64,000 nucleotides of DNA from Panorpa germanica (Eukaryota > Arthropoda > Insecta > Mecoptera > Panorpidae). A model generated the notes under the pieces. It saw only the letters and a list, made by a program, of their open reading frames with translations. It had not been told where the DNA came from and did no database searches. The translations under genes and the position numbers were made by a program. The DNA is taken from NCBI GenBank assembly GCA_963678705.1, contig OY783220.1:9879001-9943000 (forward strand), given 5' to 3'. Of the stretch, positions 1 through 11,912 are shown in pieces (position 1 is the first letter of the stretch; every line of letters starts with the position of its first letter).

Positions 1-232
1 TCAACAGATGTCGCCATCATCGTCGCCAGATGTCATATGTCATATACAGATAATTAATAGACAAATAATTTGCAATAAGATAAATAAATTGAGATGTAAG
101 CTATCCTATCTTTCAAGTTGGATCAAACTGCACACGGTGTACAAATTTGATTAAAATCGGTTAAGTAGTTTAGGAGTCCATCGCGGACAAACACGGACAA
201 ACAACGTGACACGTAATTTATATATATTAAGA
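1..232 (-). mobile_element. Non-autonomous Helitron, 3' part outside the window
   Basis: The minus-strand reading begins TCTTAATATATATAAATTAC at 232, directly after an A (232/233), as Helitrons insert between A and T. It then matches the complete copy at 24450-24777 through the ACGTGTCACGTTG, CGATTTTAATCAAATTTG and GCGACGATGATGGCGAC segments. The window edge cuts the 3' end. Confidence 0.65.
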
Positions 233-1470
233 TGGTTGTTTTTAACGTAGTTTTGTATGTTGATTCGAAATCCGCAATTTATTTTGAAAAAAGTGTCTTG
301 GTTTTCGAGTTTTCAAACCTATTAAACTGAATTTATCAAGGAAGTACTGGTTTCTGTGTTAGGTAATATTTAAAAGTTCTTTTTATGACTCTAATGGTAA
401 TAACAAGGTTACTTATTACGTGTTAGGGACATAACTCATGCAGATATTAAATAGTCCTCGTAATTTTACGAAACGTTCCAAGGAATAAATGAGATAGAAA
501 AACGTTGTGTAAATGGTAAATTACAAAAATTGTTTATGTAAATTAAGTCCGAGATAAAGAAAGATTTAAAACGAGTTTAAACTTGAAATATACTTTAACT
601 GCAGCAATAATTTTAACCTTTAACCCCTGAAAGTTTATAAAAGACTTCTACTCTAACACCTAAGTAATGTATTTTTTATTATTTTTTATAATTTGATCAC
701 GCGGTACATATTATTTTTTGCTTTTTATTGCGACTTCCATTCTTTTTTCTGTCTGACATTTAGAATTTTCTTTACGCTGGAAAAACATAGTTAGTTACTT
801 ACTCTGTTTGACAATTTCATTACAAATTCAAAATGTACGCTGGATATTTGCACATGTGAACATATTTTAGAAAATTTAATTTTGTTTCTGTGTTTTTCTA
901 ATAAAATAAAATCTGGTACACCTGTGTTTTCATTAAAAAAAAGTTAATTGAAAACAGAAAGAAAATTAATTCAGTAATAAAATGAAATACTTTTTATGCA
1001 AGCATCTCTCTCTCTCTCTCTCTCTTTGTAGGTTCGCTTGATATTAAATTTAAATATTTTTACTATGTTTTTGTGTTGGAGTAAGAAATTAATGTAAAAT
1101 CAAACAGATGGACCACGTGATGTGACTTCGCCTTCCCTTGCCTCCCCTCGCCGCCCCTCGTAGTGAATTAGTTATTAAAAAAATGTAAATGTAAATAAAT
1201 TTGAATGAAATGTTTTTAGGTATGAAAGGGCAGTAATTAAATATTTATTTGTATATATTCTTAGACTGTGTTCGTTATTCGTGAACGAATGTGCGTACAC
1301 GATCATTCGGTGAACCATCTAACTCATGTTTTTAAAAACTTTTGATACATTTATTTAAATTAGGTAAAAGTTAGATTATTGTTTACTATAACAAAAATAT
1401 TTGGCAAAAACTATTAATTATGGGCAATAAACCTTCTGATACGTTTATACTAGGCATTATAGGTTGCTAA
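233..1470. other. Intergenic; one partial 266-bp monomer and a (CT)n run
   Basis: 235-320 matches the monomer of the 1471-4030 arrays (GATTCGAAATCCGCAATTTA, then a TGTCTTGGTTTTCGAG segment). A (CT)n run lies at 1005-1026 and a C-rich patch at about 1125-1160. No coding evidence. Confidence 0.5.
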
Positions 1471-2340
1471 AGTTTATCCCGTTGCTAAGCGACGTCTGTT
1501 TTGTGTAGATGATTTGAATTCAATAAAATAATTTAATTTCAAATTTTTATTCCATTTTTAATTGTTAATTTCATAAACATTGACAGTTTTGTTTTGTTTA
1601 TTTTTAATCGTTCTTAACGTAACTTTTTGTTCTGATTTCAAATCTGCAATTTATTTTGAAGTAGATGTCTTGGTTTTCGAGATATCAGCATGTTTTGGGT
1701 AAATAATGCAGATATTCTAAAGCGGTTTCCAATTTTTGAATCAGCGTAAAAAACTACGTTAGAAGTCATGTTTAGTTTGTCAAAATAAAAAGTTGTTTTT
1801 AATTCAAAACTTTAAAGGTTATACTCTTGTTATTTTGATAAAAATAAGAAATGTTGTATCACTTAATTTATAATTGTTCTTAACGTAACTTTTTATGCTC
1901 ATTCCAAATCTGCAATTTATTTTTATATAAGTGTCTTGGTTTTGGAGATATCAGCATGTTGAGACCTAAATAATGCAGATAATTAAAAATGGTTTTCAAT
2001 TTTGGAATCAGCGTGAAAAACTAATATAAATATCATGTTTAATTTGTGAAAATAAAAAGTTGTGTTTAATTCAAAATTTTGAAGGTTATAGTCTTGTTAT
2101 TTTATAAAAATTTAACATTTTGTATCGTTTAATTTGTAATGGTTTTTAACATAACTTTTTTATGCTGTTTTAAAATCTGCAATTTATTTTTAAATACGTT
2201 TTTTGGTTTTCGAGATATCAGCATGTTAAGGCGTGAATAATATAGATATTTAAAAATGGTTTCTAATTTGGGAAACAATGTAAACAAGACTGTCAATAAC
2301 CAACAAAATAAAAATGTTAGTTTTTGTGAATTCATCAAGA
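1471..2340 (-). repeat. 266-bp tandem monomers next to a Helitron-like 3' end
   Basis: Monomers begin at about 1611, 1877 and 2143, a spacing of 266 bases, each carrying CTTAACGTAACTTTTT, AAATCTGCAATTTATTTT, GTCTTGG and GAGATATCAGCATGTT. On the minus strand, GTCGCTTAGCAACGGG near 1480-1496 resembles the hairpin-plus-G-run of the Helitron ends at 39372 and 55462. That suggests the array sits inside a Helitron, though the terminus here is degenerate (CTTTAG for CTAG). Confidence 0.55.
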
Positions 2341-3050
2341 TTTATAACCTTTGAAATTTTTTTGATAATCGTTTCTAGTCCCAGTAGTTACAGAGTCAGA
2401 ATTGTGTATAGCAACATCAGAGATTCAAGGTTATTATGTCCGTCGTAATTACACTCTAGAGAACGCAACCGTTTCAGTAAAACAATGAGAGAGACTTTAT
2501 TGTTCTCTCACAACGCACATGTGTCATGCGCAATTATTAACAAATCTCACGCACACATGAAGCTATATAATTGATTAAGCATGTTTTATCTAAACAATAT
2601 CAAAATTATTTGAATAACAGTGATTTAACAATACTCTAACGCTGAGCTGTAGGATAGGTTGCATGCGGTGAATGGCAGGCGCATTCATCAGCCCAGCCTC
2701 CTGTCATGCTCATAAATCAGTGTAATGAATCCAGCGGTTTTGGAGAATGTTTGAAATACAGTAAAATAATGTAGTATGTAACGAGAGTAATCAGTTGAGT
2801 AATGCGTTTTAAATAACAGCTTAAATACTGGAAATAGTTGATCTACTCTAAATTGACTACATACTTTGTCGTATTAATCAAATTCGAATGATGGGTTTTT
2901 AAATGGAACGATATTGGATCAATGATAAATGATTATTTTTCAACTCATTTACGGTGGTGAACAATATCTTAAATTCTAGAAATGTCACTGCAAAAATTAA
3001 TTGTCAAAATCTCAAATATGATTTTTTTTAAATAGCGGAAATATTATTAA
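2341..3050. other. Unassigned spacer between two monomer arrays
   Basis: No ORF, tandem repeat or TIR of note. 2640-2720 is locally less AT-rich, but I do not recognise it. Confidence 0.4.
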
Positions 3051-4030
3051 AAAAATCGCTAAGCGACGTCTGCTTTTTGTAGATGATTTGAATTCAATTT
3101 GAATTTATATTTCATTTCAAATTTTATAACTGATTTTATAAAAATTAATATTTTTGTTTTGTTTACTTTTTAATGGTTTGTGACGTAGTTCTTAATACTG
3201 ATTCCAAATCTGCAATTCATTTTTAAATAGGTGTCTTTGTTTTCGAGATATCAGCAGGTTGAGGCGTAAATAATGCAGATATTTAAAAATGGTTTCCAAT
3301 TCTGGAATCAGCGTAAAAAACTACTTCAAAAAGCATGTTTTATTTGTAAAAATTAAAAGTTGTTTTTTATTCAGAAATATAAAGGTTATACTCTTGTTAT
3401 TTTAACAAAAATAGAAACTTTTGTACCGCTAATTTGTAATGGTTCTTAACATAATTCTTAATGCTGATTTTAAATCTCTAATTTATTTTTAAATAAGTGT
3501 CTTTGTTTTTGAGATATCAGCATGTTGTTTCGTAAGTAATGCTGACATTTGAAAATGTTAGAAAGCATGTTTAATTTGTAAAAATGAAAAATTGTTTTTT
3601 ATTCAAAGTTTTAAAGGTTATACTCTTGTTATTTTGATAAAAAGTGAAACTTTTTTATCGCTTAAATTGTAACGGTTTTTAACGTAACTTTTTATACTGA
3701 TCCTTAATCTGTAATTCATTTTTAAATAGGTGACTTGGTTTTCGAGATATCAGCAGCTTGAAGCGTAAATAATGCAGATATTTGAAAATGGTTTCCAATT
3801 TTGGAATCAGTGTAAAAAAGTACGCCGGAAAATATATTTACTACATCAAAATAAAAATGTGTTTTTTATTATAAAATTTTAAAGGTTATTACAGCCTTGA
3901 TAATTTCATAAAAAATGCCATTTTTATATTGTCTAATTTTTAATCATTCTTGATGTAGTTTTTTATGCTGATTCCAAAGCTGCAATTTATTTTTAATTAA
4001 GTGTCCTGCTTTTCGAGATACCAGTACGTT
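3051..4030 (-). repeat. Second 266-bp monomer array
   Basis: Begins with ATCGCTAAGCGACGTCTG and GATGATTTGAATTCAA, the same entry sequence as at 1481. Monomers start at about 3177, 3443, 3676 and 3957; the third is shortened. Conserved blocks are the same as in the first array. Confidence 0.55.
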
Positions 4031-4680
4031 TCTATTGGTTATATATCCGTTTACGTTTTGATAATTTTTCTTTTAAATAAAACAATAATACAAAATATTC
4101 AATAAAAATAATAATAACGCGGCACTGACAACTAATGGTAGTCAGTGTACGTGGTGCAACAAAACTCAAACCATTTTCCACATCACAGATGATAACGCGA
4201 GGTGATAGTGGTGCACCAGGGTGCTGTGAAAATGATATTACTGCAGTCGCAGTACCATGAAGTAGTAAATGAAGCATTCTAAACATGTATACGAATTGTT
4301 TATAGCTCGTGTTTCATTTATTAGCTTCGTTTCTGTCCTGTAGAACTATCATCGTTGTATTTAATAATAATTCGGTTAAGCGCCATAACTGAATTCATAT
4401 AAAATTGAATTGTATATTGATAAAGTTGGCTATAAAACCTTAAATATTCAATTCGCCATATTATAGAAGTTATTAACGATTAAAATAATCATTTAATATT
4501 AATAATTAATATTTATAAAAGATGATTGACTGGATTGACATTTTCTTCTTTACCTTCCTTTCAACTACCATTTCCCATCACTATTAAACAAGAGAAGTGT
4601 AAAAGAGATGCAAAATTAAACGTACCAGCAGCAACTGTTGCGAGAACCTATAATGTTTTTATGTAATGTCATGCTATACA
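4031..4680. other. Unassigned AT-rich sequence
   Basis: A minus-strand open stretch at 4032-4286 shows no recognisable family. Nothing else supported. Confidence 0.35.
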
Positions 4681-4955
4681 TCGAGTACTTATTATATTCA
4701 ATGGAGTAAACAATTTGGTGAAGTGTCTTGTTTTGTGACGTTTCTATCACTATTGCACTTCAATTATAGTTCGAATAACCTTATCTTTATTTGTAGTCTG
4801 ACAGGTGGAGTGGTTTCGTCATTTGTAGCTGATAAAACAGACATTTTATATGAATGACTGTGAGAAACTGAACTGTAAATGAACTCTTTCATGACAAAAA
4901 AATCATACGCATCTTCAATATGATGGCAAAGTGACTCCAAAATGTTTATTAGTTA
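4681..4955 (+). repeat. Dispersed repeat R4, copy 1
   Basis: Shares long runs with 11677-11912, including CAATTTGGTGAAGTGT, GACGTTTCTATC/GACGTTTATATC and CTTCAATATGATGGCAAAGT. No TIRs or protein recognised. The short ORF at 4666-4857 lies within it and is not a gene. Confidence 0.6.
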
Positions 4956-6890
4956 AATATTAAGCGGTAAAATGAAATTCAAACTTTAAATAGATATATC
5001 TTCGTCAGTTTTGAGATATTTAATAAAAATAAATTATGTTTACGAAACATTACAGTATACGTAATAAACATTACATCAAATTTACGTTACTTTTTCAGTT
5101 AACAAATAATTTGAGAAACATACTTTCTTTTATAGTACATATATATATATCAAACAATACAGTGGATAATTCTGTTATAATTATTAATAGTAGGATAATA
5201 AATTTAATTAAAAATATCATATTTGTCATTCGTTGTAATTAAAAACGTAAAATGTAGGTCATCACTATGATAAAAGTCACTACAATAAATTAATGACATA
5301 TTCCTCTATGAACACACATTCAAACTATTGCTTTTTGTTGAAATTACTTTTTGAATGAGTTTTGTATATTTAAAAAATATAATTACTTTTATTGTAATGA
5401 AATTTATTCAAATTTTAATTATTGTCAAATAGACATATGTATATTACATCACATTGGAATAGTTGTCACTCTTCTAACGTATTTTTAATTATTCTATTCA
5501 TTATTTTAAGCAGTACATTCACTTAGTGTAAAATCTTTCGACACTCAAAAAACCGACATGATTTATTAATTTATCTTCTATGCATTCTAAACCAATTCGC
5601 TCCGTTTGTTAAGCAAACGTAATATTAAATACTTCTAACTTCTAGAGACTGCTAACTTTTTTACACCACTGGTTTGGATCATATTGCTAACTGCTACAGA
5701 CTGCAAACTTTTTTACACCACTGGTTTGGATCATACTGCTAAATAAGACTGCCAACTTCACTGACGTTTCAAATATTTCGAAACTTCGCAATGTATTAGT
5801 AAACGTTATTCTTACCCTATAAACAAAAATTTAAAAATAAATCTATCGAAAAGTGATTTCACATTGGAAGTACCCCCTTACTAGCAAAGAGGGTTGATTG
5901 AAAATAATTTTTACTAATATTCAATTCGTTATATAATTGCAAAGACTGTATAGATGTCAATGCTGCAATTTGTTTCAAATTATACTTCTCTAGTGTTATA
6001 CATTCATAATCGGTGTCACATATAATTCTAATTCTTACTCAAAATTTAACCTTTGTGCTTTTAGTTTGCAAGTTTGTCGCTTAGCAAGCGCCTGAGGTAT
6101 TCTATAACTAGATCTTAACCATAAGCTGAGGATTATAATAGTCGTTATAACTACAAACATGAACGAATATTTTTAGACACTATGACACCAAAATCCTCTT
6201 AACTGTTACTTTGTTGCATCGTCATGATACGCTACAAAGAAAACACGACGTACGTTTAAAACAGGGCTACCAACTGTTTTCGTTTGAAACGTGTAATTCT
6301 TTTTCATTTTTCTTCTTACTAAACAATTGGTATTAACTAATTTGTGGGATAGATTTAATTTTTAAGTTTAACAAATTTTAGTTCGTGAAGTTGGTAGCCC
6401 TATTGTCTTTTGGAAATGTCGTGTTGGCCTTGTACTTAGTCCTCTTCCGGTTGCTACAGTTGTGAACCCTTTTTTATCTAAACTGCTTTGCATAATGATC
6501 CGTGAATTTCTGTTTCATATCTCTGTATAATCGCTATGTTTACAAATATTCTCTTTACTACCCCCCTCTCCTTCCCTCTCCTCTTCACACTACCAGTAAG
6601 TGACGAATATTTTACACATTACAACGCACTTACACTTCGCTTTATGAAATGATGTAGTGCTATCTCTTTTACTCCAGTGAAAGTTAAGTTCCAGTGAAAT
6701 GTAATATATTTGATTGATATGTTAAATTTTAAATTGATTTTTTTAATATTTATTTTGAAATATGAGGGTAATTTTAATACAGTATCGCTTGAGAGATTGA
6801 ATTTAGAGTGAAGTTAAACAAATAAGTCATTTACGCAAATTTATTATAGCGGAAAGATTTGAAATGTTCAAATATCCCGCCAAAATTTAA
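4956..6890. other. Unassigned AT-rich sequence with a ~52-bp tandem duplication
   Basis: At about 5647-5750 the phrase ACTTTTTTACACCACTGG occurs twice with its flanks GACTGC and TTTGGATCATA, giving a two-copy direct repeat of about 52 bases. Elsewhere I see no gene, TIR or RNA. Confidence 0.45.
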
Positions 6891-6894
6891 AAGA

Positions 6895-7121
6895 GATATT
6901 ATTATATTGTCCGGAATAAAAAGGATTTACAAATTACAAATCATAAACCGGATATAATATTGGTACAACAGTATTTATTAACAAATATAAGAACTGCATA
7001 CAAAGCAAGATGTAGCTCATTCAACGATTATATAACGAATGTCGTCTGTAGTGTAGTAAGGGTTGCACCCTTTCCAAGGTTCAGATTACCTTACTTGGTC
7101 TCCAATGAAGAACTGTTTGTA
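6895..7121 (+). repeat. Dispersed repeat R5, copy 1 left part (split by mariner)
   Basis: Matches 42478-42660 through TTTATTAACAAATATAAGAA, CTGCATACAAAGCAAGATGT and AGTAAGGGTTGC. It resumes after the mariner at 7730 with TTAAGATAATAATGAAG, the counterpart of TTAAGATAAGACTGAAG near 42678. Confidence 0.65.
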
Positions 7122-7729
7122 CGAGCCGTGTTTTTTAAGTAAGTACCGTTTTGGAATTAAAAAAAGACGTGCAAAGATATCGCAATAATTTTATTTTTAC
7201 ATGAAAGCCTGTACCTTAATCTACTTTTCTACATAATTTCCGTGAATATTGAGGCACTTGTCATAACGTGGCACCAGTTTTTGAATACCCTCCTCATAAA
7301 ATTCTGCCGCCTGACTTGTTAACCACTGTATCACAACTGTTTTGACTTCGTTATCGTTCGCCCACTCCGTTCTTCATCATGCACATTTGTGCGGCCATCT
7401 TTAAATGCTCTCACCCATTTCCTTACCATTCCATCACTCATAATGTTTTGTCCGTCAACTTCACAGATCTCACGATGAATATCGATCGGTTTTACGCCTT
7501 TAGCACTAAGAAATCGTATAACAGCCAGTACTTCACATTCGGCGGGACTCACGATTGTCGGAGGCATCTTAAACACTCAGTAAACAACGTATACAATGAA
7601 GAATTAGACTGTAATTACGTAGAAAAGTAGATTAAGGTACAGGCTTTCATGTAAAAATAAAATTATTGCGATATCTTTGCACGTCTTTTTTTAATTCCAA
7701 AACGGTACTTACTTAAAAAACATGCCTCG
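7122..7729 (-). mobile_element. Deleted mariner element, copy 1, 608 bp
   Basis: Near-identical inverted ends of about 112 bp (CGAGCCGTGTTTTTTAAG left, CTTAAAAAACATGCCTCG right) are flanked by TA at 7120-7121 and 7730-7731. The interior is a mariner transposase gene without its catalytic core. It lies inside repeat R5. Confidence 0.88.
7221..7567 (-). pseudogene. Mariner transposase remnant (N- and C-termini only)
   Basis: Reading from the ATG at 7567, the N-terminal DNA-binding domain (MPPTIVSPAECEV, then CEVDGQNIMSDGMVRKWVRA) runs to the linker NVHDEERSGR. It is joined directly to the transposase C-terminus (VIQWLTSQAAEFY, then GIQKLVPRYDKCLNIHGNYVEK-like residues, stop at 7221), which lies in another frame. 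The whole DDD catalytic region is missing, so no active enzyme is encoded. The end of the gene overlaps the long inverted repeat. Confidence 0.82.
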
Positions 7730-7779
7730 TATTAAGATAATAATGAAGTCAGTGTAGCACCAGGGTTGCACTTACGAAG

Positions 7780-8312
7780 ACCTTTCAAACGTATGGCACT
7801 TTTTAATTACTAAACACTATTATTTTCCGCTGACATGCAGTTACAAAAGAATGGATTACTCAGAGTAGGAATGATATAGAAGGCATCAGCATCATTTGTT
7901 AAAAAATTTAAGAAAGAAATCAAGTATATACAGCACTCAAGCATATTTCGTTTTTGAAACACAATCTTACACAATCTCTGCAATAGACATTTACCATTAA
8001 TGTACAAGATAATTAAATATTAATGCATTTGCAATGTCATTAAAAACGCAGTATGAAAGTTAATGGAAAAACAGAATCAATACTCTGCAAACATTTTTTA
8101 TCGCATATGCAGTTAGTTGCAGAACTAATTTCAATGGATATTGTCAACCCTGTTGATTGCATATTATCAGTAGTTGATAGAATTAACTAGTAAAAATACT
8201 ACTCATGAGCGCCCGCAGAAAGCTTTCCAGTAGCGGGAGTAAGTGGGGAGTCATAATGTGAATTACATTTAATTACATACAATTACATTAGCTAGCGACG
8301 TTTATCAAGAAA
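7780..8312. other. Unassigned sequence
   Basis: No feature supported beyond AT-rich sequence. Confidence 0.35.
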
Positions 8313-8800
8313 CTAGTTTTTACTACCCCGTCGCTAAGGGGCGTGTGTTATTTGTGGATGATTTAAATTCAATAAAATAATTTATAAATTTATTTCAAAA
8401 CTTAATTCCGTTTTTAATTGTTAATTTCTTAAAAAATTACATTTTTGTTTTGTTCAATTTTTAATGATTTTTGACGTATATTTTTATACTGACTCCAAAT
8501 CTGCGATTTATTTTTAAATAGGTGTCTTTGTTTTCGATATATCTGCATATTGAGGCATAAATAATGTATAAATTTAAAAACGGTTTGCAGTTTTGAACTC
8601 AGCATAAGAAACTACGCTAGAAAATATATTTAATACGTCAAATTAAAAATGTGATTTTCATTGAAAATTTTAAAGGTTAATATTTTTGTTTATTTTTAAT
8701 TGTTCTTGACGTAATTTTTTAGGCTGATTCTAAGTCTACAATTTATTTTAAAATATGCGTCTTGTTTTTCGAGATATCTGCACGTTAAGACAAAAATGCA
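8313..8800 (-). repeat. Helitron-like 3' end followed by diverged 266-bp monomers
   Basis: On the minus strand the segment ends GCGACGGGGTAGTAAAAACTAG at 8313-8334, followed by T, which fits a Helitron 3' end. Inside it GATGATTTAAATTCAATAAA matches the entry sequence at 1481, and two monomers begin at about 8467 and 8703. The TC 5' end was not located. Confidence 0.5.
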
Positions 8801-8960
8801 ATGATTTTGTTATTGCTTTAAAAATTACAAAAGTTGCGACTCTAAAAGTATTATAACTCACAAAGTAATGATCGGAATATCATGAGATTTTGACATATAT
8901 CGTTTAAAGGTTGGTACTACTTAAATAGCCATCTATATGTCACCCTACGAACTTATTGAG
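8800..8960 (+). repeat. Dispersed repeat R7, copy without array
   Basis: Shares ATCGTTTAAAGGTTGGTACT and CCATCTATATGTCA-type blocks with 43780-44455, and CATCTATATGTCATCCTACGAA-like sequence with 23488-23560. Here the two halves are adjacent, without the 9-bp array found at 43.9 kb. Confidence 0.55.
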
Positions 8961-11676
8961 TGATGTGATATAATATAAATGCTTTTCGGCTCAGACAAAA
9001 ATAATTAAACTTACATTAGATTCAGTGATTCCAAGAAACAAATAATTACTAGTAAAAATAATTAAAAACCAAAACGAAAAAACCCAAACTCATTAAAACT
9101 TCAGTGATTAATGTTACGTATTTAAGAAAAAGCAGCCCCACCCCGCCCCGCCCCCTAAATTCAACGTACTGTTAGTAGGAAAATGGTCACGCCTGTGAAA
9201 ACATTCCATAAAAAGTCTAAGAATGTAATAAACGATGTGGGAAGCGGGAGCGAGGACGCGACGGGGTTAGAAGGGGGAAACGAAGAGCTCACAAATTTAT
9301 GAAGGAGTTTATTTTATTTCACGCATTAAGTTTAGTTGCTCCTGGCTGAAATTCTAGCGTTGTAATAAAACCATCACTTTTATGATTTATAAATTAATAT
9401 CTTACAGCGCTAATAACTTATGAATAAATTTACTGTTTAGTGTGATTACCTCGTAATGTTTCCCTCCGTCTCTATCTGTCTCTTTCACACTTATGTAAAA
9501 CAATATTAAGAATAAATTTATATTATCTTGTATCTCACTCAAACACATTATAATATTGTTATTAACGTAATATGTACGAGTCGTTAGATCAAAGGGCGAA
9601 TTTGTACTTAAGTTTCGTAAAATGATTAGATTGATGATAAAAAGGAAATGCTTTTGTACAGCACACAGCTTAATTTCGTTTTTCATCTTCTAGACAAAAT
9701 CATAAAGGAAAATAGAGATGGAATTTCTTCATATTTGGTGATATTTGAGGTTTTGAATGTTTGAGGAAGGAAAACCCATATAAGACTCTTTTCAAATCTA
9801 AGAGCTTTATCACCAAGCTGTTGATATTGTTGTAAAATAAAAAAGGGGAAAAGATGAGTCTTATTTTTGTGTTGAATACGAAAACAACAGAAAATTTGGA
9901 TAGCACTTCCTTACATTGTGATCGGGTGGTATGCGGATGGGGTATACCCATTGACATTGCATCCCGTGCCAACGGTGAGCAGTGTTCGGTTCACCACCTA
10001 CTTCCTGGTTGAGATGGTTCGTCCCCCCAGCTTCAAACTTAAGTTCCGTCTTCCTGGTACACATTCAGATGCTATTTCTGCACAAAGTCCGCAAGATTAT
10101 GGTCGAATAGACAGGCATCGCAAATCTCCAGGAGTGGAGTGCAATCGACTAAGATTTACTGCACACAGTGGAGTCTATAAGCTCGTACTCCATACATAGA
10201 TAAATGTCTGAGAAGAAGTATTCGTTATCCAGCTAAGTCAGCTGATTTTCAAGGTATTTAAACACTTTGCGGAATATCGCAACGTGCTTCATTTCTTCAT
10301 TAAATATATGTATTTATTTTACAATATATCTTATTTATTTAATCCAGTAAAATGTAAACCAATTTTAAATTATGTAAATTAATACCTTGCTGTACAATAC
10401 GTATATTTTGAAATAATTATTTCCAGGAATAAAATATACCTGTTCAATATACGATTCCAAGAATTCAATAACTAATTTTTTAAAATTTATTTATTTAATT
10501 GGGGTCGTTTTTCAATTCTCAGTTAAACTTTAGTTATGACATGCTAGGGGACAGGTAACTAACGGAAAATATAACCGAGATTCAGATTAATTTCAACCAC
10601 TTCTAAATATAAAAAAATTCAACACGTTATAATAAACTTCAGTTAACTGAGGACTGGAAAAATGGTCCTCAGTAATTTAATATTTAATTAGTCAATGCGA
10701 ACTTATTAGTTAGTACAGCTTTGTTTTAATTCTGACTTGCAATGTTCTAACGAGAGGACCAATATTGATAAGGTAATAGTCCGTCAATAGAGAGTGTAAT
10801 TCTATAGTTTGTTTTACCTGAAGATGAACTTGCATGGTGGGTCAAAAACTGCTAGTATCTTTTTATATTGAAGTTAAGTTTTCTATGATTGAAGGGTTGG
10901 TTTATTGGAGATATACCTAGTAATTGAATGGCGATTCTAAATGCTTACTTATATATCATTACAATTTAAGATGACCACCTTATTGAAATGAGCCTAGGGC
11001 GCCATCTAACTTTAATCCGCTACTGGTAATTACTTCAATTAAAGAAATATAACTGAGCCAGGCTTTATTTGTAGCACATATACTGTTTAAAGACAATATA
11101 CCATCAGCTTAAAAGTATACAAGCAATACTATATTTTGAATAAATATCTGCTTGGGAATTCAAATATTTTTCACTCTGCATTATTTTTATTTTGAATTTT
11201 TCGCATATTTTAATAATTAGCAATGGTAATCATCAGCAGCGTTGTTTAATCAACACAACGCAATGAATTGACAGCAAATAAACTAGAACATCCGATCGGG
11301 TTACATTTTATAAATGTATGTATGTATGAATGTATCCAATATATTGGCAATCGAACGTATTTATAGATAACAAATATGTCAGTCGTTATTTGTATAAACA
11401 ATGAGCAAACAAACATTCAGTTTTTGTAACAATGGTGGCATTAATTATGGCTGCCGTGTTATCAATCCCCATTGTTTGATATTTGCCTCGCACCACTGTG
11501 GCGGATAAACGCGAGATATTGAAGGATAGTTGGGTAGACGAGTAAACGACTTAATTCCAGCCCTATATCATACTCAACGATCATATTGACTGCTCTTTTG
11601 TGTTTTGTGGGCGCAGATATTAAATACAGTCCGCTAAAAAGGTTATAGATTTCTTTATTTATGTTGGAGAAGAATT
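8961..11676. other. Unassigned sequence, no gene recognised
   Basis: Open stretches at 9402-9686, 9700-10064 and 9918-10199 overlap on both strands and match no known family. A C-rich run lies at 9136-9156. 9900-10200 is less AT-rich than its surroundings and might be old exon or repeat sequence, but I cannot support either. Confidence 0.35.
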
Positions 11677-11912
11677 CCAGTAAACAATTTGGTGAAGTGT
11701 TCTGTTTTGTGACGTTTATATCGCTATTGCACTTCAATTATAATTCGCATCAACTTTATCTTCATTTCTATTCAGACAGATGGAGTGGTTTCGCCATTTG
11801 TAGCCGACAAAAGAGACATTTCATATGAACGACTGTGAGAAACTGAACTCTTTCATTACAAAAAATGTATACGCATCTTCAATATGATGGCAAAGTGACT
11901 CCAAAATGTTTA
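11677..11912 (+). repeat. Dispersed repeat R4, copy 2
   Basis: Aligns with 4681-4955 over about 235 bases. Shared blocks include GACGACTGTGAGAAACTGAAC-like sequence and CAAAGTGACTCCAAAATGTT. Confidence 0.6.

Noticed and set aside
9700-10199. Overlapping ORFs on both strands
   Set aside because: No recognisable protein in any frame; the region is only somewhat less AT-rich.
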